DNA from: Micromonospora sp. LH3U1
GTDB taxonomy: Bacteria; Actinomycetota; Actinomycetes; Mycobacteriales; Micromonosporaceae
Assembly: GCF_028475105.1 (NCBI RefSeq)
Contig: NZ_CP116936.1
Span: 5,517,501 to 5,581,500 of the forward strand
Reading direction: 5' to 3'
DNA length: 64,000 bases
Position numbers and translations under genes: made by a program. Position 1 is the stretch's first letter; every line of letters begins with the position of its first letter. The notes below the pieces were generated by a model. The model was not told the DNA's origin, made no database searches, and worked only from the letters and a program-made list of their open reading frames with translations. This document shows positions 49,534 through 57,922 of the stretch, one piece after another.

Positions 49534-50772
49534 TCAGCCGACGCGCAGCTCGTCCAGCACGGCTCCGGCCGCGCGCCAGCCGCTGGCGAGCGCGCCCTGG
49601 ATCGATGGGCTGTCCCGGTGGTCACCGGCCACGAACAGCCCCTCCTCCAACGACACGGGTTTACGCAGCCGCCCTTGTGGTGGCGGCGCGGCGGGCAGCG
49701 CGTTCGGGACGGCCACGGTGGTGAGGTGGGTCCAGTCGGCGGTGGATCGGCCGTACAGCCGGGTCAACTCGGCCCGTACGGTCGGCTCCGGTGGGGGGGT
49801 CGCGCCCACCACGGAGGTGGCGATCAGGTGCCGTCCGGCGGGCGCGTAGGTCGGGGCGGCGTTGCTGAGCACCACCGTGTTGGCGACGATTTCCCGCCGG
49901 TCGCCGTCGACGAGCAGGATCGGCTCGGTGAGCGGCGGCTCGGGCGCGCTGTGGTAGTAGGTGGTGTAGCTGTGCATGCGTACCGTCGCCAGGGCCGGCA
50001 GCAGCGCGGACGCGGCGGGTGGGTCGACGGCGACCACGACGGCCCGGCAGTGGATGTCGCCGGCCTGGGTGCGGACCCGGCCGGGGGTGACCTCCGCAAC
50101 TCCGGTGTCCAGGTCGAGCAGGTCGGCCGGCAGCGGGTCGGCGATGGCCCGGGGCAACGCGGCCATCCCCTCGGCGGGCAGGCCGATCCGGCCGCGGGCG
50201 AAGGAGCGCAACACCATCGCCAGTACGTGGCTGGAGGTGGCCAGCTCCCGATCGATGAACACACCGGACAGGAACGGTCGCAGCAATTCCTCGATGATGG
50301 CGTCGGAGAGGCCCGCCCGGCGCAGCGCGGTCTCGGCGCTGGTCTCCGGCGCGGTGAGCAGCCGGGACGTGGGCAGGGTGGCGCAGCCGGTGGCGAGCGC
50401 GGCGAAGCGCAGCCGGTCGAGCAACGAGCCGATCCCGGCGAGCACGGTGGCCGGTCCTCCGGTCGGTTCGCGCAACGGATTGACCAGCCGCAGCAGGTCG
50501 TCGCCCTTGCGCACCAGCACACCGGAGGTGAAGTACCCGAGGTGGAGCCGGTCGGTGTCGAGCAGCGTGCCGAGCCGGGGGTAGGCGGTGTTGAGCACCT
50601 GGAAACCACGGTCGATGAGGTAACCGTCGACCTCGTCGGTGGCGACCCGGCCGCCGAGTCGACCGCTGGCCTCCAACAACCGCCAGGGCACGCCGGCGCG
50701 GTGCAGTCGGCGGGCGGCGGCGAGGCCGGCCAGGCCGCCGCCGACGATGACCACGTCGGTCTCAGCCACCAC
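49534..50772 (-). CDS. FAD-dependent amine oxidase/protoporphyrinogen oxidase-like
   Basis: Flavoprotein of 412 residues. FAD-binding start VVIVGGGLAGLAAARRLHRA, then LLEASGRLGGRVATDEVDGY (the GG motif), and at the end EGLFVAGDHRDSPSIQGALA. The family removes hydrogens from amines, carotenoids or porphyrinogens; this branch is often called NAD(P)/FAD oxidoreductase. GTG 50772 has GGGAGG 6 bases upstream; GTG 50790 is possible. It overlaps the MMPL exporter's end, so the two are co-expressed. Substrate unknown. Confidence 0.88.
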   Translation of the reverse strand: MVAETDVVIVGGGLAGLAAARRLHRAGVPWRLLEASGRLGGRVATDEVDGYLIDRGFQVLNTAYPRLGTLLDTDRLHLGYFTSGVLVRKGDDLLRLVNPLREPTGGPATVLAGIGSLLDRLRFAALATGCATLPTSRLLTAPETSAETALRRAGLSDAIIEELLRPFLSGVFIDRELATSSHVLAMVLRSFARGRIGLPAEGMAALPRAIADPLPADLLDLDTGVAEVTPGRVRTQAGDIHCRAVVVAVDPPAASALLPALATVRMHSYTTYYHSAPEPPLTEPILLVDGDRREIVANTVVLSNAAPTYAPAGRHLIATSVVGATPPPEPTVRAELTRLYGRSTADWTHLTTVAVPNALPAAPPPQGRLRKPVSLEEGLFVAGDHRDSPSIQGALASGWRAAGAVLDELRVG

Positions 50773-52885
50773 CGCGCGCCTCCCGCTCACCGTTCGCCCG
50801 GGACAACCGGCCCGGCCACCAGATCTTCGGCCCGATGTCGTACGCGAGTGCGGGCACCAGCAGCGACCGGACGATGATCGTGTCGATCAGTACCCCGACC
50901 GCGACCGCGGTACCCAACTCGACCAGCACCACGAGTGGCAGGACGGCGAGGGCGGAGAAGGTCGCGGCGAGCACGATGCCGGCGGAGGTGATCACCCCGC
51001 CGGTGACGGCGAGGCCGGCGAGCACACCGGCGCGGGTGCCGCGCTTGACCGACTCCTCGCGGACCCGGCTCATCAGGAAGATGTTGTAGTCGATGCCGAG
51101 TGCGACCAGGAAGACGAACGCGAACAGCGGGAACGACGAGTCCACGCCGGGGAAGTCGAAGACGTGGCGGAACAGCAGCGCGCAGAGGCCGAGGGTGGCC
51201 CCGAAGCTGAGCAGCACGGTGGCGATCAGGAGCACCGGGGCGAGGAGTGCCCGCAGCAGCAGGGCCAGGATGACCGCGATGACCACCAGCACCACCGGGA
51301 TGATGACGTTCTGGTCGCGTTTCGCGGCGTCGGACGTGTCCACGTTGATCGCGGTGAAGCCGCCGACCACCGCGTCCGCGCCGGGCACCTGGTGTACGGC
51401 CACCCGCAGCTCGCGGATGGTCCGCTCGGCGCCGTCGCTGTCGGGCGGGTCGGCCAGGGTCGCCTCCAGTTGCACCCGCCCGTCGACGACCTTCGGTGTG
51501 GCGTTCGGGTTGGGCGGGCCGGTCTGCGGGCCGGCGGTGAGCGGGCGGACCTCGGCGACGCCGGGTACGCCCTGCGCCACCTGGGTGACCTGCCGGGCGG
51601 TCTGCTCGGTGGTGAAGATGGTGGCCGGGCTGCCCGTGCCGGCCGGGTAGTGCCGGGAGATGACCTCCTGGCCGTCCACCGAGTCGGTGCGTTGGGTGAA
51701 CAGGTCGGACTGGCCGAGGGTGGTGGCGCCGAGCTGGGTGAGGCCGAGCGTGAGGATGGCCAGTACGACCGCGGTGCTCAACCAGATCGGTCGGGCGTGC
51801 CGGGCCACGAAGCCGGCGATGCGGCTCCAGATGCCGTGCTCGGCTCGTGGGTCGGCCTGATCCTCCCGGGGCCGTCGGGGCCAGAACGCCCACCGGCCAC
51901 CGAGCACCAGCAGCGCGGGCAGGAAGGTGAGCATCACCAGCAGGGTGGCGGCGATCCCGATGGCGGCGACCGGGCCGAGCGCTCGGTTGGAGTTGAGGCT
52001 GGACAGCAGCAGGCAGAGCAGGCTGACGATGACCGTGCCACCGGAGGCGATGATGGCCGGTGCGGCGCCCTTCCACGCGGTGCGCATGGCGTCCCAGGGG
52101 CGGTCGTGGCGGTGCAGCTCCTCCCGGTAGCGGGCGATCATCAGCAACGCGTAGTCGGTGCCCGCCCCGAATACCAGCACGGTGAGGATGCCCTGGGCCT
52201 GCCCGTTGAGCTTGACCACGTCCGCGTCGGCGAGCAGGTAGACGAAGACCGAGGCGAGGGCGTACGACATCCCGGCGGCGAGCAGCGGAAAGATCCAGAG
52301 CACCGGGCTGCGGTAGACGACCAGCAGGATGATCAGCACCACGACCAGGGTGACCAGCAGCAGTGGCCCGTCGATGGCGGAGAAGACCTCGATCAGGTCG
52401 GCGAGCAGGCCGGCAGGGCCGGAGACGTCCACGGCGAGCCCGTCCCGGTCGCCGCCGGTGATGTCGCGGAGCTGTTCGACGACCGTGCCGATCTCCTCGC
52501 CTTCGGCGTCGTCCACCGGCACGACGACCTGGAGTGCCTGGCCGTCCTCGCTGGGGATGGGCGGGGGCAGCGGGGTGACCACTCCGGGCAGTTGGGCGAA
52601 TCGCGCGGCGTCGGCGCTCACCCGCTGCCGGTCGGCGTCGGTGATCCCGGAGGGCCGCTCGTAGACGACCAGAGCCGGGATGGTCTCCCGGTCGACGAAC
52701 TCGCCGGCGAGGTCCTGGGCGCGCGTCGCCTCGGCGTCGGTGGGCAGGAAGGCGGCGTTGTCGTTGGTGGCGACCTCGCTGAGGCGCCCGGCGTACGGCC
52801 CGGCCACGCCGCCGATGACCAGCCAGGCCAGCACGACCGCCACTGCGATCAGCGTGGCCCTGCCGCCTCGTCCGGACATCCGCAC
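50762..52885 (-). CDS. MMPL-family RND exporter
   Basis: Large exporter of 707 residues with the MMPL plan: helix 1 (about 10-30), big extracytoplasmic loop (35-165), helices 2-6 (about 170-330) with the GAGTDYALLMIARYREEL proton-relay region, second extracytoplasmic loop (395-510), and a second helix set with VALGIDYNIFLMSRVREE. These proteins export lipids or lipid-like molecules using proton motive force. GTG 52885, or ATG two codons on. Upstream are short direct repeats (ATCGACGCA) that might be regulatory. Confidence 0.92.
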   Translation of the reverse strand: MRMSGRGGRATLIAVAVVLAWLVIGGVAGPYAGRLSEVATNDNAAFLPTDAEATRAQDLAGEFVDRETIPALVVYERPSGITDADRQRVSADAARFAQLPGVVTPLPPPIPSEDGQALQVVVPVDDAEGEEIGTVVEQLRDITGGDRDGLAVDVSGPAGLLADLIEVFSAIDGPLLLVTLVVVLIILLVVYRSPVLWIFPLLAAGMSYALASVFVYLLADADVVKLNGQAQGILTVLVFGAGTDYALLMIARYREELHRHDRPWDAMRTAWKGAAPAIIASGGTVIVSLLCLLLSSLNSNRALGPVAAIGIAATLLVMLTFLPALLVLGGRWAFWPRRPREDQADPRAEHGIWSRIAGFVARHARPIWLSTAVVLAILTLGLTQLGATTLGQSDLFTQRTDSVDGQEVISRHYPAGTGSPATIFTTEQTARQVTQVAQGVPGVAEVRPLTAGPQTGPPNPNATPKVVDGRVQLEATLADPPDSDGAERTIRELRVAVHQVPGADAVVGGFTAINVDTSDAAKRDQNVIIPVVLVVIAVILALLLRALLAPVLLIATVLLSFGATLGLCALLFRHVFDFPGVDSSFPLFAFVFLVALGIDYNIFLMSRVREESVKRGTRAGVLAGLAVTGGVITSAGIVLAATFSALAVLPLVVLVELGTAVAVGVLIDTIIVRSLLVPALAYDIGPKIWWPGRLSRANGEREARGGG

Positions 52886-53037
52886 TCACCTCATGGATCG
52901 ACGCATCAATCGACGCAGCGGGAGTCCGGGTCGACATTGACCATCCTGCCGGGCGAGCAGGTCGAGGGAGGGCGAAACCGGGCCACGTACACGAAAACGC
53001 CCGTCGGCGTACTGTCGACGGGCGCTGGGTGGAGAAG

Positions 53038-53110
53038 CTCCCCCGATTGGACTCGAACCAATAACCTGCCGGTTAACAGCCGGCTGCTCTGCCAATTGAG
53101 CTACAGGGGA
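53038..53110 (-). tRNA. tRNA-Asn (GTT)
   Basis: 73-base cloverleaf: acceptor TCCCCTG pairs with CGGGGGA (one G-T pair), D arm GCTC...GAGC, anticodon stem GCCGG/CCGGC with loop CTGTTAA (anticodon GTT), T loop TTCGAGT. No CCA encoded. Confidence 0.96.
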
Positions 53111-53404
53111 CCGTGCACCGCGCGACTCCGGATCTCACCGACGCCGTGCGACGGGACAAGAGTACAGGACATTGCCCGGTGGTGGTCCAGTGGGTTCCGC
53201 CCATCCACCGATGATCAAGACGTCCCAGGTCAGGACCGCGACGCATCGATAATCGGGGTAAATCGCCATCCGGGCACAAGCATGCTTGAGCGGAGAGCAG
53301 GATGGGTAGTTAGCTGCGGACAGAGGACGCAGGCGCGGATTGGTCGCCGTCCGACGGGGCAACTCGACGGAGGCGACGGCGCGTCAGGTACGGAAGGAGC
53401 CGCC

Positions 53405-53809
53405 ATGCGCGGAAAGATCATGTTTCTTGGCGGGCTGGCTGCGGGATTCGTCCTGGGCGCCCGTGCCGGCCGGGAAAAGTACGAGGAGCTCGTTGTTCGG
53501 GGCCGCAAGGTGCTCGACCACCCGACCGTCCAGGAGGCGGCCGGAGTCGCGCAGGCCCAGGCCAACAAGTTCTACAGCGAGGGTAAGGACAAGCTCGGCC
53601 AGACCAAACTGGGCGAGAAGCTGGGCACCGGCAACGGCAGCACCGGCAAGCAGGAGCTGACCGCCGCCGACGACGCGTTCGCCGGCACGCCCGCCACCGT
53701 GGGCGCCAAGGCGGGCACCAGCACGGTCGGCACGACCTCCGGGTCGCCGTCGGCCACCACCCCCCGCACCAAGCCGTCCGGCTCGGGCACGAACGCCAGC
53801 ACGCTCTGA
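53405..53809 (+). CDS. YtxH-like small membrane protein
   Basis: Protein of 134 residues with an N-terminal glycine-rich membrane helix (KIMFLGGLAAGFVLGARAGR) typical of YtxH-type proteins, then a helical stretch (PTVQEAAGVAQAQANKFYSE) and a Ser/Thr/Gly low-complexity tail. ATG 53405 with AAGGAG upstream. The frame is open for nearly 1000 codons upstream, but that part is antisense to the MMPL and oxidase genes and also crosses the tRNA-Asn gene. Function unknown; family members are stress-linked. Confidence 0.85.
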   Translation: MRGKIMFLGGLAAGFVLGARAGREKYEELVVRGRKVLDHPTVQEAAGVAQAQANKFYSEGKDKLGQTKLGEKLGTGNGSTGKQELTAADDAFAGTPATVGAKAGTSTVGTTSGSPSATTPRTKPSGSGTNASTL

Positions 53810-53823
53810 CCGATCGCACGTCG

Positions 53824-53855
53824 ACGGGCCGGTCGCCGCAAGGCGACCGGCCCGT
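53824..53855. terminator. Bidirectional terminator hairpin
   Basis: Perfect 14-base stem ACGGGCCGGTCGCC / GGCGACCGGCCCGT with a GCAA tetraloop, between the convergent YtxH-like and isomerase genes. Confidence 0.85.
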
Positions 53856-53873
53856 GGTCTGTCCGGAGTCCGG

Positions 53874-54881
53874 TCAGTCCTTGCTGCTGAACGCCGCGTC
53901 GAAGGCGGCGGTCGGGGCGTCGAAGGCGAGCCGGCGGACGAACTGCAGCGCCTCCGGGGCACCGACCAGCCGGTCCATCCCGGCGTCCTCCCACTCGACC
54001 GAGATCGGGCCGGTGTAGCCGATCGCGTTCAACGCGCGGAAGCAGTCCTCCCAGGGCACATCGCCGTGCCCGGTCGAGACGAAGTCCCACCCGCGGCGCA
54101 GGTCGGCCCAGGGCAGGTGCGAGGCGAGCCGCCCACGCCGGCCATCTCCGGTGCGGACCTTCGCGTCCTTGCAGTCCACGTGGTAGATCCGGTCGGCGAA
54201 GTCGAAGATGAAGTTCACCGGGTCCAACTCCTGCCAGACGAAGTGCGACGGGTCCCAGTTCAACCCGAACGCGGGCCGGTTGCCGATCGCCTCCAGCGTC
54301 CGCTTCGTCGTCCAGTAGTCGTACGCGATCTCACTCGGGTGCACCTCGTGCGCGAACCGCACCCCCACCTCGTCGAACACGTCGAGGATCGGGTTCCACC
54401 GGTCGGCGAAGTCCTGGTAGCCGCGCTCGATCATCGACGGCGGCACCGGCGGGAACATCGCCAGGGTGTGCCAGATCGACGAACCGGTGAAGCCGACGAC
54501 CGTCTTCACCCCGAGCTTCGCCGCCGCCCGCGCGGTGTCCTTGATCTCCTCGGCGGCCCGCTGACGGACCCCCTCGGGCTCCCCGTCGCCCCAGATCCGA
54601 CCGGGCAGGATGTCCTGGTGCCGCTCGTCGATCGGGTGGTCGCAGACCGCCTGGCCAACCAGGTGGTTGGAGATCGTGAAGACCTGAAGGTTGTGCTTCG
54701 CGAGGGTCTCGCGCTTGCGCTCGACGTACGAGTCGTCGGCGAGCGCCTTGTCGACCTCGAAGTGGTCGCCCCAGCAGGCGATCTCCAGACCGTCGTAGCC
54801 CCACTCGGAGGCGAGCCGGCAGACCTCCTCGAACGGCAGGTCGGCCCACTGGCCGGTGAAGAGCGTGATGGGTCGCGCCAT
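53874..54881 (-). CDS. Sugar phosphate isomerase/epimerase family, TIM barrel
   Basis: AP2Ec/xylose-isomerase-like barrel of 335 residues. Metal-binding and barrel motifs: YDGLEIACWGDHF, VVGFTGSSIWHT, VRFAHEVHPSEIAYDY, GLNWDPSHFVWQ, YHVDCKDAKV and ISVEWEDAGMDR. The family binds a divalent metal and acts on sugars, inositols or 3-keto sugars. ATG 54881 has GGAGAAGGA upstream; the longer frame to 55148 is not supported. Neighbours include ThuA/DUF1080 and sugar dehydrogenase genes, so a sugar-oxidation pathway is plausible (inference). Confidence 0.92.
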   Translation of the reverse strand: MARPITLFTGQWADLPFEEVCRLASEWGYDGLEIACWGDHFEVDKALADDSYVERKRETLAKHNLQVFTISNHLVGQAVCDHPIDERHQDILPGRIWGDGEPEGVRQRAAEEIKDTARAAAKLGVKTVVGFTGSSIWHTLAMFPPVPPSMIERGYQDFADRWNPILDVFDEVGVRFAHEVHPSEIAYDYWTTKRTLEAIGNRPAFGLNWDPSHFVWQELDPVNFIFDFADRIYHVDCKDAKVRTGDGRRGRLASHLPWADLRRGWDFVSTGHGDVPWEDCFRALNAIGYTGPISVEWEDAGMDRLVGAPEALQFVRRLAFDAPTAAFDAAFSSKD

Positions 54882-55092
54882 TGTCCTTCTCCCCTGTTGT
54901 GATGGGGATTCCTTGTGCGGACCAGGGCGAGGGTGACCGGACGTACGCGACGCCGGGGCAGTCACCGGTGGGTGCGGAACACACCTGGGCCCGGCGGGTT
55001 GCGCCTCCCACCGGGTCACCGGCCACCAGCACGGTCGCCGCCCCCACCCTATTTCCGCAGCACCCCATCGCGAAAGCCCCGCAGCCGGATCA

Positions 55093-55640
55093 TCATTCCG
55101 CCAGCTCCTCGGGCGCTGGCAGGACGGCCCGCACGGTGAAGCCGCCACCGGCGCGAGGGCCGGCGGAGAACGTGCCGCCGAGCCGCTCGGCGCGCCTGCG
55201 TACCCCGAGCAGACCTCGCCCGGCGCTCTGGGTGCCCCCGCCTGACGGCGGGGGGCCGGCGCCCTCGTCGCGTACCTCGATGGTGATGCCGGTGGGGTCG
55301 TAACGCAGGCGGACCGCGACCGGCGCGCCCGGCGCGTGCCGGCACGCGTTGGTCAGCGATTCCTCGATGATCCGGTACGCCACGACGTCGACGGGGCCGG
55401 GCAGTGGCCGGGGTTGGCCAGCCAACTTCCAGCGCACCGGCTGGCCGGCGGCGAAGCCCTCCACCAGCGCGTCGAGACGGTTCAGGCTGGGCGCCGGCGT
55501 GAGCGGATCGTCCGGCTCCTCGGCCTGGCGCAGCGCACCGCGCAGCCGGTGCCCCTGCGCCAGCACCATCCCGCGCCACTGCGCGAACCGCCCCATGCTG
55601 GTCAAGGTACGGCAGCGGACTGTGAACCCCACCACGCGCC
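55093..55640 (-). pseudogene. Sensor histidine kinase, 5'-truncated remnant
   Basis: C-terminal part of a HisKA_3-type kinase: linker LTPAPSLNRLDALVEGFAAG, N-box RIIEESLTNACRHAPG, G1 EVRDEGAGP and G2 GRGLLGVRRRAERLGGTF. No membrane segments, phospho-acceptor His or dimerisation helix remain; the frame begins where the palindromic element at 55641-55713 ends. It may still make an ATPase-domain fragment but cannot be a normal kinase. No response regulator adjoins. Confidence 0.75.
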
Positions 55641-55713
55641 GCCGATCTTGCACTCTCTGTCGGGACTAGTGCCGCAATAGCGACATCTGCACGACCGAAA
55701 GTGCAAGATCGGC
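55641..55713. repeat. GCCGATCTTGCAC palindromic element, copy 2
   Basis: Arms GCCGATCTTGCAC (55641-55653) and GTGCAAGATCGGC (55701-55713) pair perfectly, with a further T-A pair and partial pairing inside (TCGG/CCGA). Same outer sequence as 19241-19309. It again abuts the 5' breakpoint of a truncated gene. Confidence 0.7.
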
Positions 55714-55730
55714 GAGCATGGGGGCGTTGG

Positions 55731-57845
55731 TTAGGGCAGGGTCCACTTTTGGTTGGCCGCACCTAGGCAGGTCCAGAGGTGCACGACGGTGCTGTCCGCC
55801 GAGTTGTTGCCGGAGACATCCAGGCACTTGCCCGACGACGGGTTGCGCAGGGTGCCGTCGGACTGGGCCGCCCAGTTCTGGGCCCCACTGCCGTTGCAGG
55901 TCCAGAGCTGGATCTTGGTGCCGTCGGCGGTGCCGCTGCCGGAGACGTCCAGGCACTTGCCGAGTGCCTTGATCGTCGAGTTCGGCGTCACGGTCCAGGT
56001 CTGCGCCGTGCTGCTGTTGCAGGTGTAGATCTGGACCTGGGTGCCGTCGGCGGTGCCGCCGCTGCGCACGTCCAGGCACTTGCCGGCGAGACCCTTGATC
56101 GGGCCGACCCCGGGCGTGCCACCGCTCCCCTTGACCAGGGTGAAGTCGTCCACGTCGAAGAGCCCCGTGCCGCTACCGGTGAAGGTGAGGTAGAGGTTCT
56201 GGGTGCCGGACGGGACGTTGGACAGCGTGGTGGTGACGTTGGCGAAGGTCGTCCAGCTGCCGGTGTTGGGCACCGCGACCGAGCCGAGCACCGGGCCGGT
56301 GGCCGAACCGGTACGCACCTGGATGGTGCCACCCGCTCCGCCGGAGACGACCCGGGACGTGAACGAGGTGACCCCGGTCAGGTCGACGCCGTTGTACGCG
56401 GCCCAGTCGCCCGGGTCGATGTAGCCGATGGTCTGCCCACCGTTGGCGCCGGCCTTGGTGAACGGGGTGACCCCGTTGGCCGAACTGAACGCCTCGGCCT
56501 GGACCGTGGTGTTCCCGGTCGGCGGCGGCGTGGTGCCCAACTCCTTGATCCGGATGTTGCGGAACGAGGCGTCGTCACCGGTGCCGTGGTTCTGGATGCC
56601 GATGTGGCCAGCCAGCGAGCGAACCGGGTTGGTGTTGGTGAAGTCGTTGATCTTCACCCCGTTGAGGAAGATCTGCAGCCGCTCGCCCTCGACCAGCAGT
56701 TCGTAGGTGTTCCACTCCCCCGCCGCGTTGAGCGCCGCGTCGCGGGCAGCGATGTCGGCGGACTTGAAGGTGTAGACCGACCCGGTCGTGCGGTCAGCGG
56801 CGTCGGTGGCGTCGATCTGGATCTCGTAGCCGTTGTCCACGGCGGACCACGGGTCACTGGACGGCGGAAAGCCGATGAAGATGCCGGAGTTGTCGTCCCC
56901 GGCCAGCTTCCAGTCCAGCTTCAGCGAGTAGTTGGTGAACTGCTTGGTGTTGTACCAGTACAGCCCCATGCCGCCCACCGAGGTCAGGGTGGCGTCGGAG
57001 TTGCTGAAGCTGCCCGGGCCGGCCTGCGACCAGCCGGCCGTCGAGCCGTTGAAGATCGGCGTGTAGCCGGTCTCGGGCCGGCAGTCGGCCTTGCTCCGAC
57101 CGGAGGCGTACCGGATGCCGCCGAGCAGGTGGGTCCGGAACGCCGGCTCCGCGTACGACGCCTGGGTGTGCCCGGCGCCGGTGTAGAAGGAGCGACCGCC
57201 GCTGTAACTCTTGCACCAGCTGAGCGGGTGGTCGGCGCCCATGCCGCCACCGGAGTACGACGACTCGTCCAGCGTGGCCAGCACGTGGGCGGTCGACCGG
57301 GCGTTGGTCCGGTAGTTGTACCACTCGTCGGTGCGGGTCCAGGTCTGCGGCAGGTGCCCGGTCGCCGCGTGCCCCCGGTCCTCCACCTTGATGTTGGCCT
57401 GCTGGATTGCCGGGTGCGAGGCGAACCACGCGCCCACGAGGTTGCCGTAGAACGGCCAGTCGTACTCGGTGTCGGAGGCCGCGTGCACACCCACGTACCC
57501 GCGACCCGAGCCGATGTACGACTCGAAGGCGGTCTGCTGGCTGGCGTTGAGCACGTCGCCGGTGGTGTTGAGGAAGACGACCGCCTCGTACTGGGCGAGG
57601 TTGCCGGTGGTGAACGCGGCAGCGTCCTCCGTGGCGGTGACGGTGAAGTTGTTCGCCGCACCCAGGTCGCGGATGGTCTGGATGCCGACCGGGATCGCGT
57701 CGTGCCGGAAGCCGGCGGTCTTGGAGAAGACCAGCACGTCGTACGGGGCGTCGGCGGCGCTGGCGGGGCTGGCCGGGGTGGTGCAGGCGATGACGGCGAG
57801 GGCGGCCATGGCCGCACCGAGGACGGGTCGCAGGAGTCTGCGCAT
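55731..57845 (-). CDS. Secreted ThuA-DUF1080-CBM6-ricin lectin protein
   Basis: Secreted multi-domain protein of 704 residues. Signal peptide 1-30 (ending SPASA). Domains: ThuA-like (about 32-250: DVLVFSKTAGFRHDAI, GYVGVHAASDTEYDWPFYG); DUF1080/3-keto-disaccharide hydrolase-like jelly roll (about 260-435: DWKLAGDDNSGIFIGFP, FLNGVKINDFT); CBM6 (about 445-570: IDPGDWAAYNGVDL); ricin-B/CBM13 trefoil (about 578-704: three repeats GKCLDV...QxW). Acts on extracellular glycans or oxidised sugars by family. ATG 57845. Its last two domains are nearly repeated in the next gene. Confidence 0.92.
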   Translation of the reverse strand: MRRLLRPVLGAAMAALAVIACTTPASPASAADAPYDVLVFSKTAGFRHDAIPVGIQTIRDLGAANNFTVTATEDAAAFTTGNLAQYEAVVFLNTTGDVLNASQQTAFESYIGSGRGYVGVHAASDTEYDWPFYGNLVGAWFASHPAIQQANIKVEDRGHAATGHLPQTWTRTDEWYNYRTNARSTAHVLATLDESSYSGGGMGADHPLSWCKSYSGGRSFYTGAGHTQASYAEPAFRTHLLGGIRYASGRSKADCRPETGYTPIFNGSTAGWSQAGPGSFSNSDATLTSVGGMGLYWYNTKQFTNYSLKLDWKLAGDDNSGIFIGFPPSSDPWSAVDNGYEIQIDATDAADRTTGSVYTFKSADIAARDAALNAAGEWNTYELLVEGERLQIFLNGVKINDFTNTNPVRSLAGHIGIQNHGTGDDASFRNIRIKELGTTPPPTGNTTVQAEAFSSANGVTPFTKAGANGGQTIGYIDPGDWAAYNGVDLTGVTSFTSRVVSGGAGGTIQVRTGSATGPVLGSVAVPNTGSWTTFANVTTTLSNVPSGTQNLYLTFTGSGTGLFDVDDFTLVKGSGGTPGVGPIKGLAGKCLDVRSGGTADGTQVQIYTCNSSTAQTWTVTPNSTIKALGKCLDVSGSGTADGTKIQLWTCNGSGAQNWAAQSDGTLRNPSSGKCLDVSGNNSADSTVVHLWTCLGAANQKWTLP

Positions 57846-57870
57846 ATCGCTCTCCTAATTGCGGTTAGGA

Positions 57871-57910
57871 GGGGCCCCTTGCCCAACACTAGGCGGTGAC
57901 AAGGGGCCCC
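57871..57910. terminator. GGGGCCCCTTG hairpin between the two secreted enzymes
   Basis: Arms GGGGCCCCTTG (57871-57881) and CAAGGGGCCCC (57900-57910), 18-base loop. It lies between two co-directional genes with 77 bases between them and so may be a terminator or a stabiliser separating their transcripts. Confidence 0.65.
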
Positions 57911-57922
57911 CTACCTCTCAGC

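Noticed and set aside
50639..53404. N-terminal extension of the YtxH-like gene by more than 900 codons
   Set aside because: It is antisense to the oxidase and MMPL genes and runs through the tRNA-Asn gene; a good ribosome site marks 53405.
55779..57899. 700-codon plus-strand frame opposite the ThuA protein
   Set aside because: Val/Gly/Arg-rich antisense noise; the opposite strand has clear domains.
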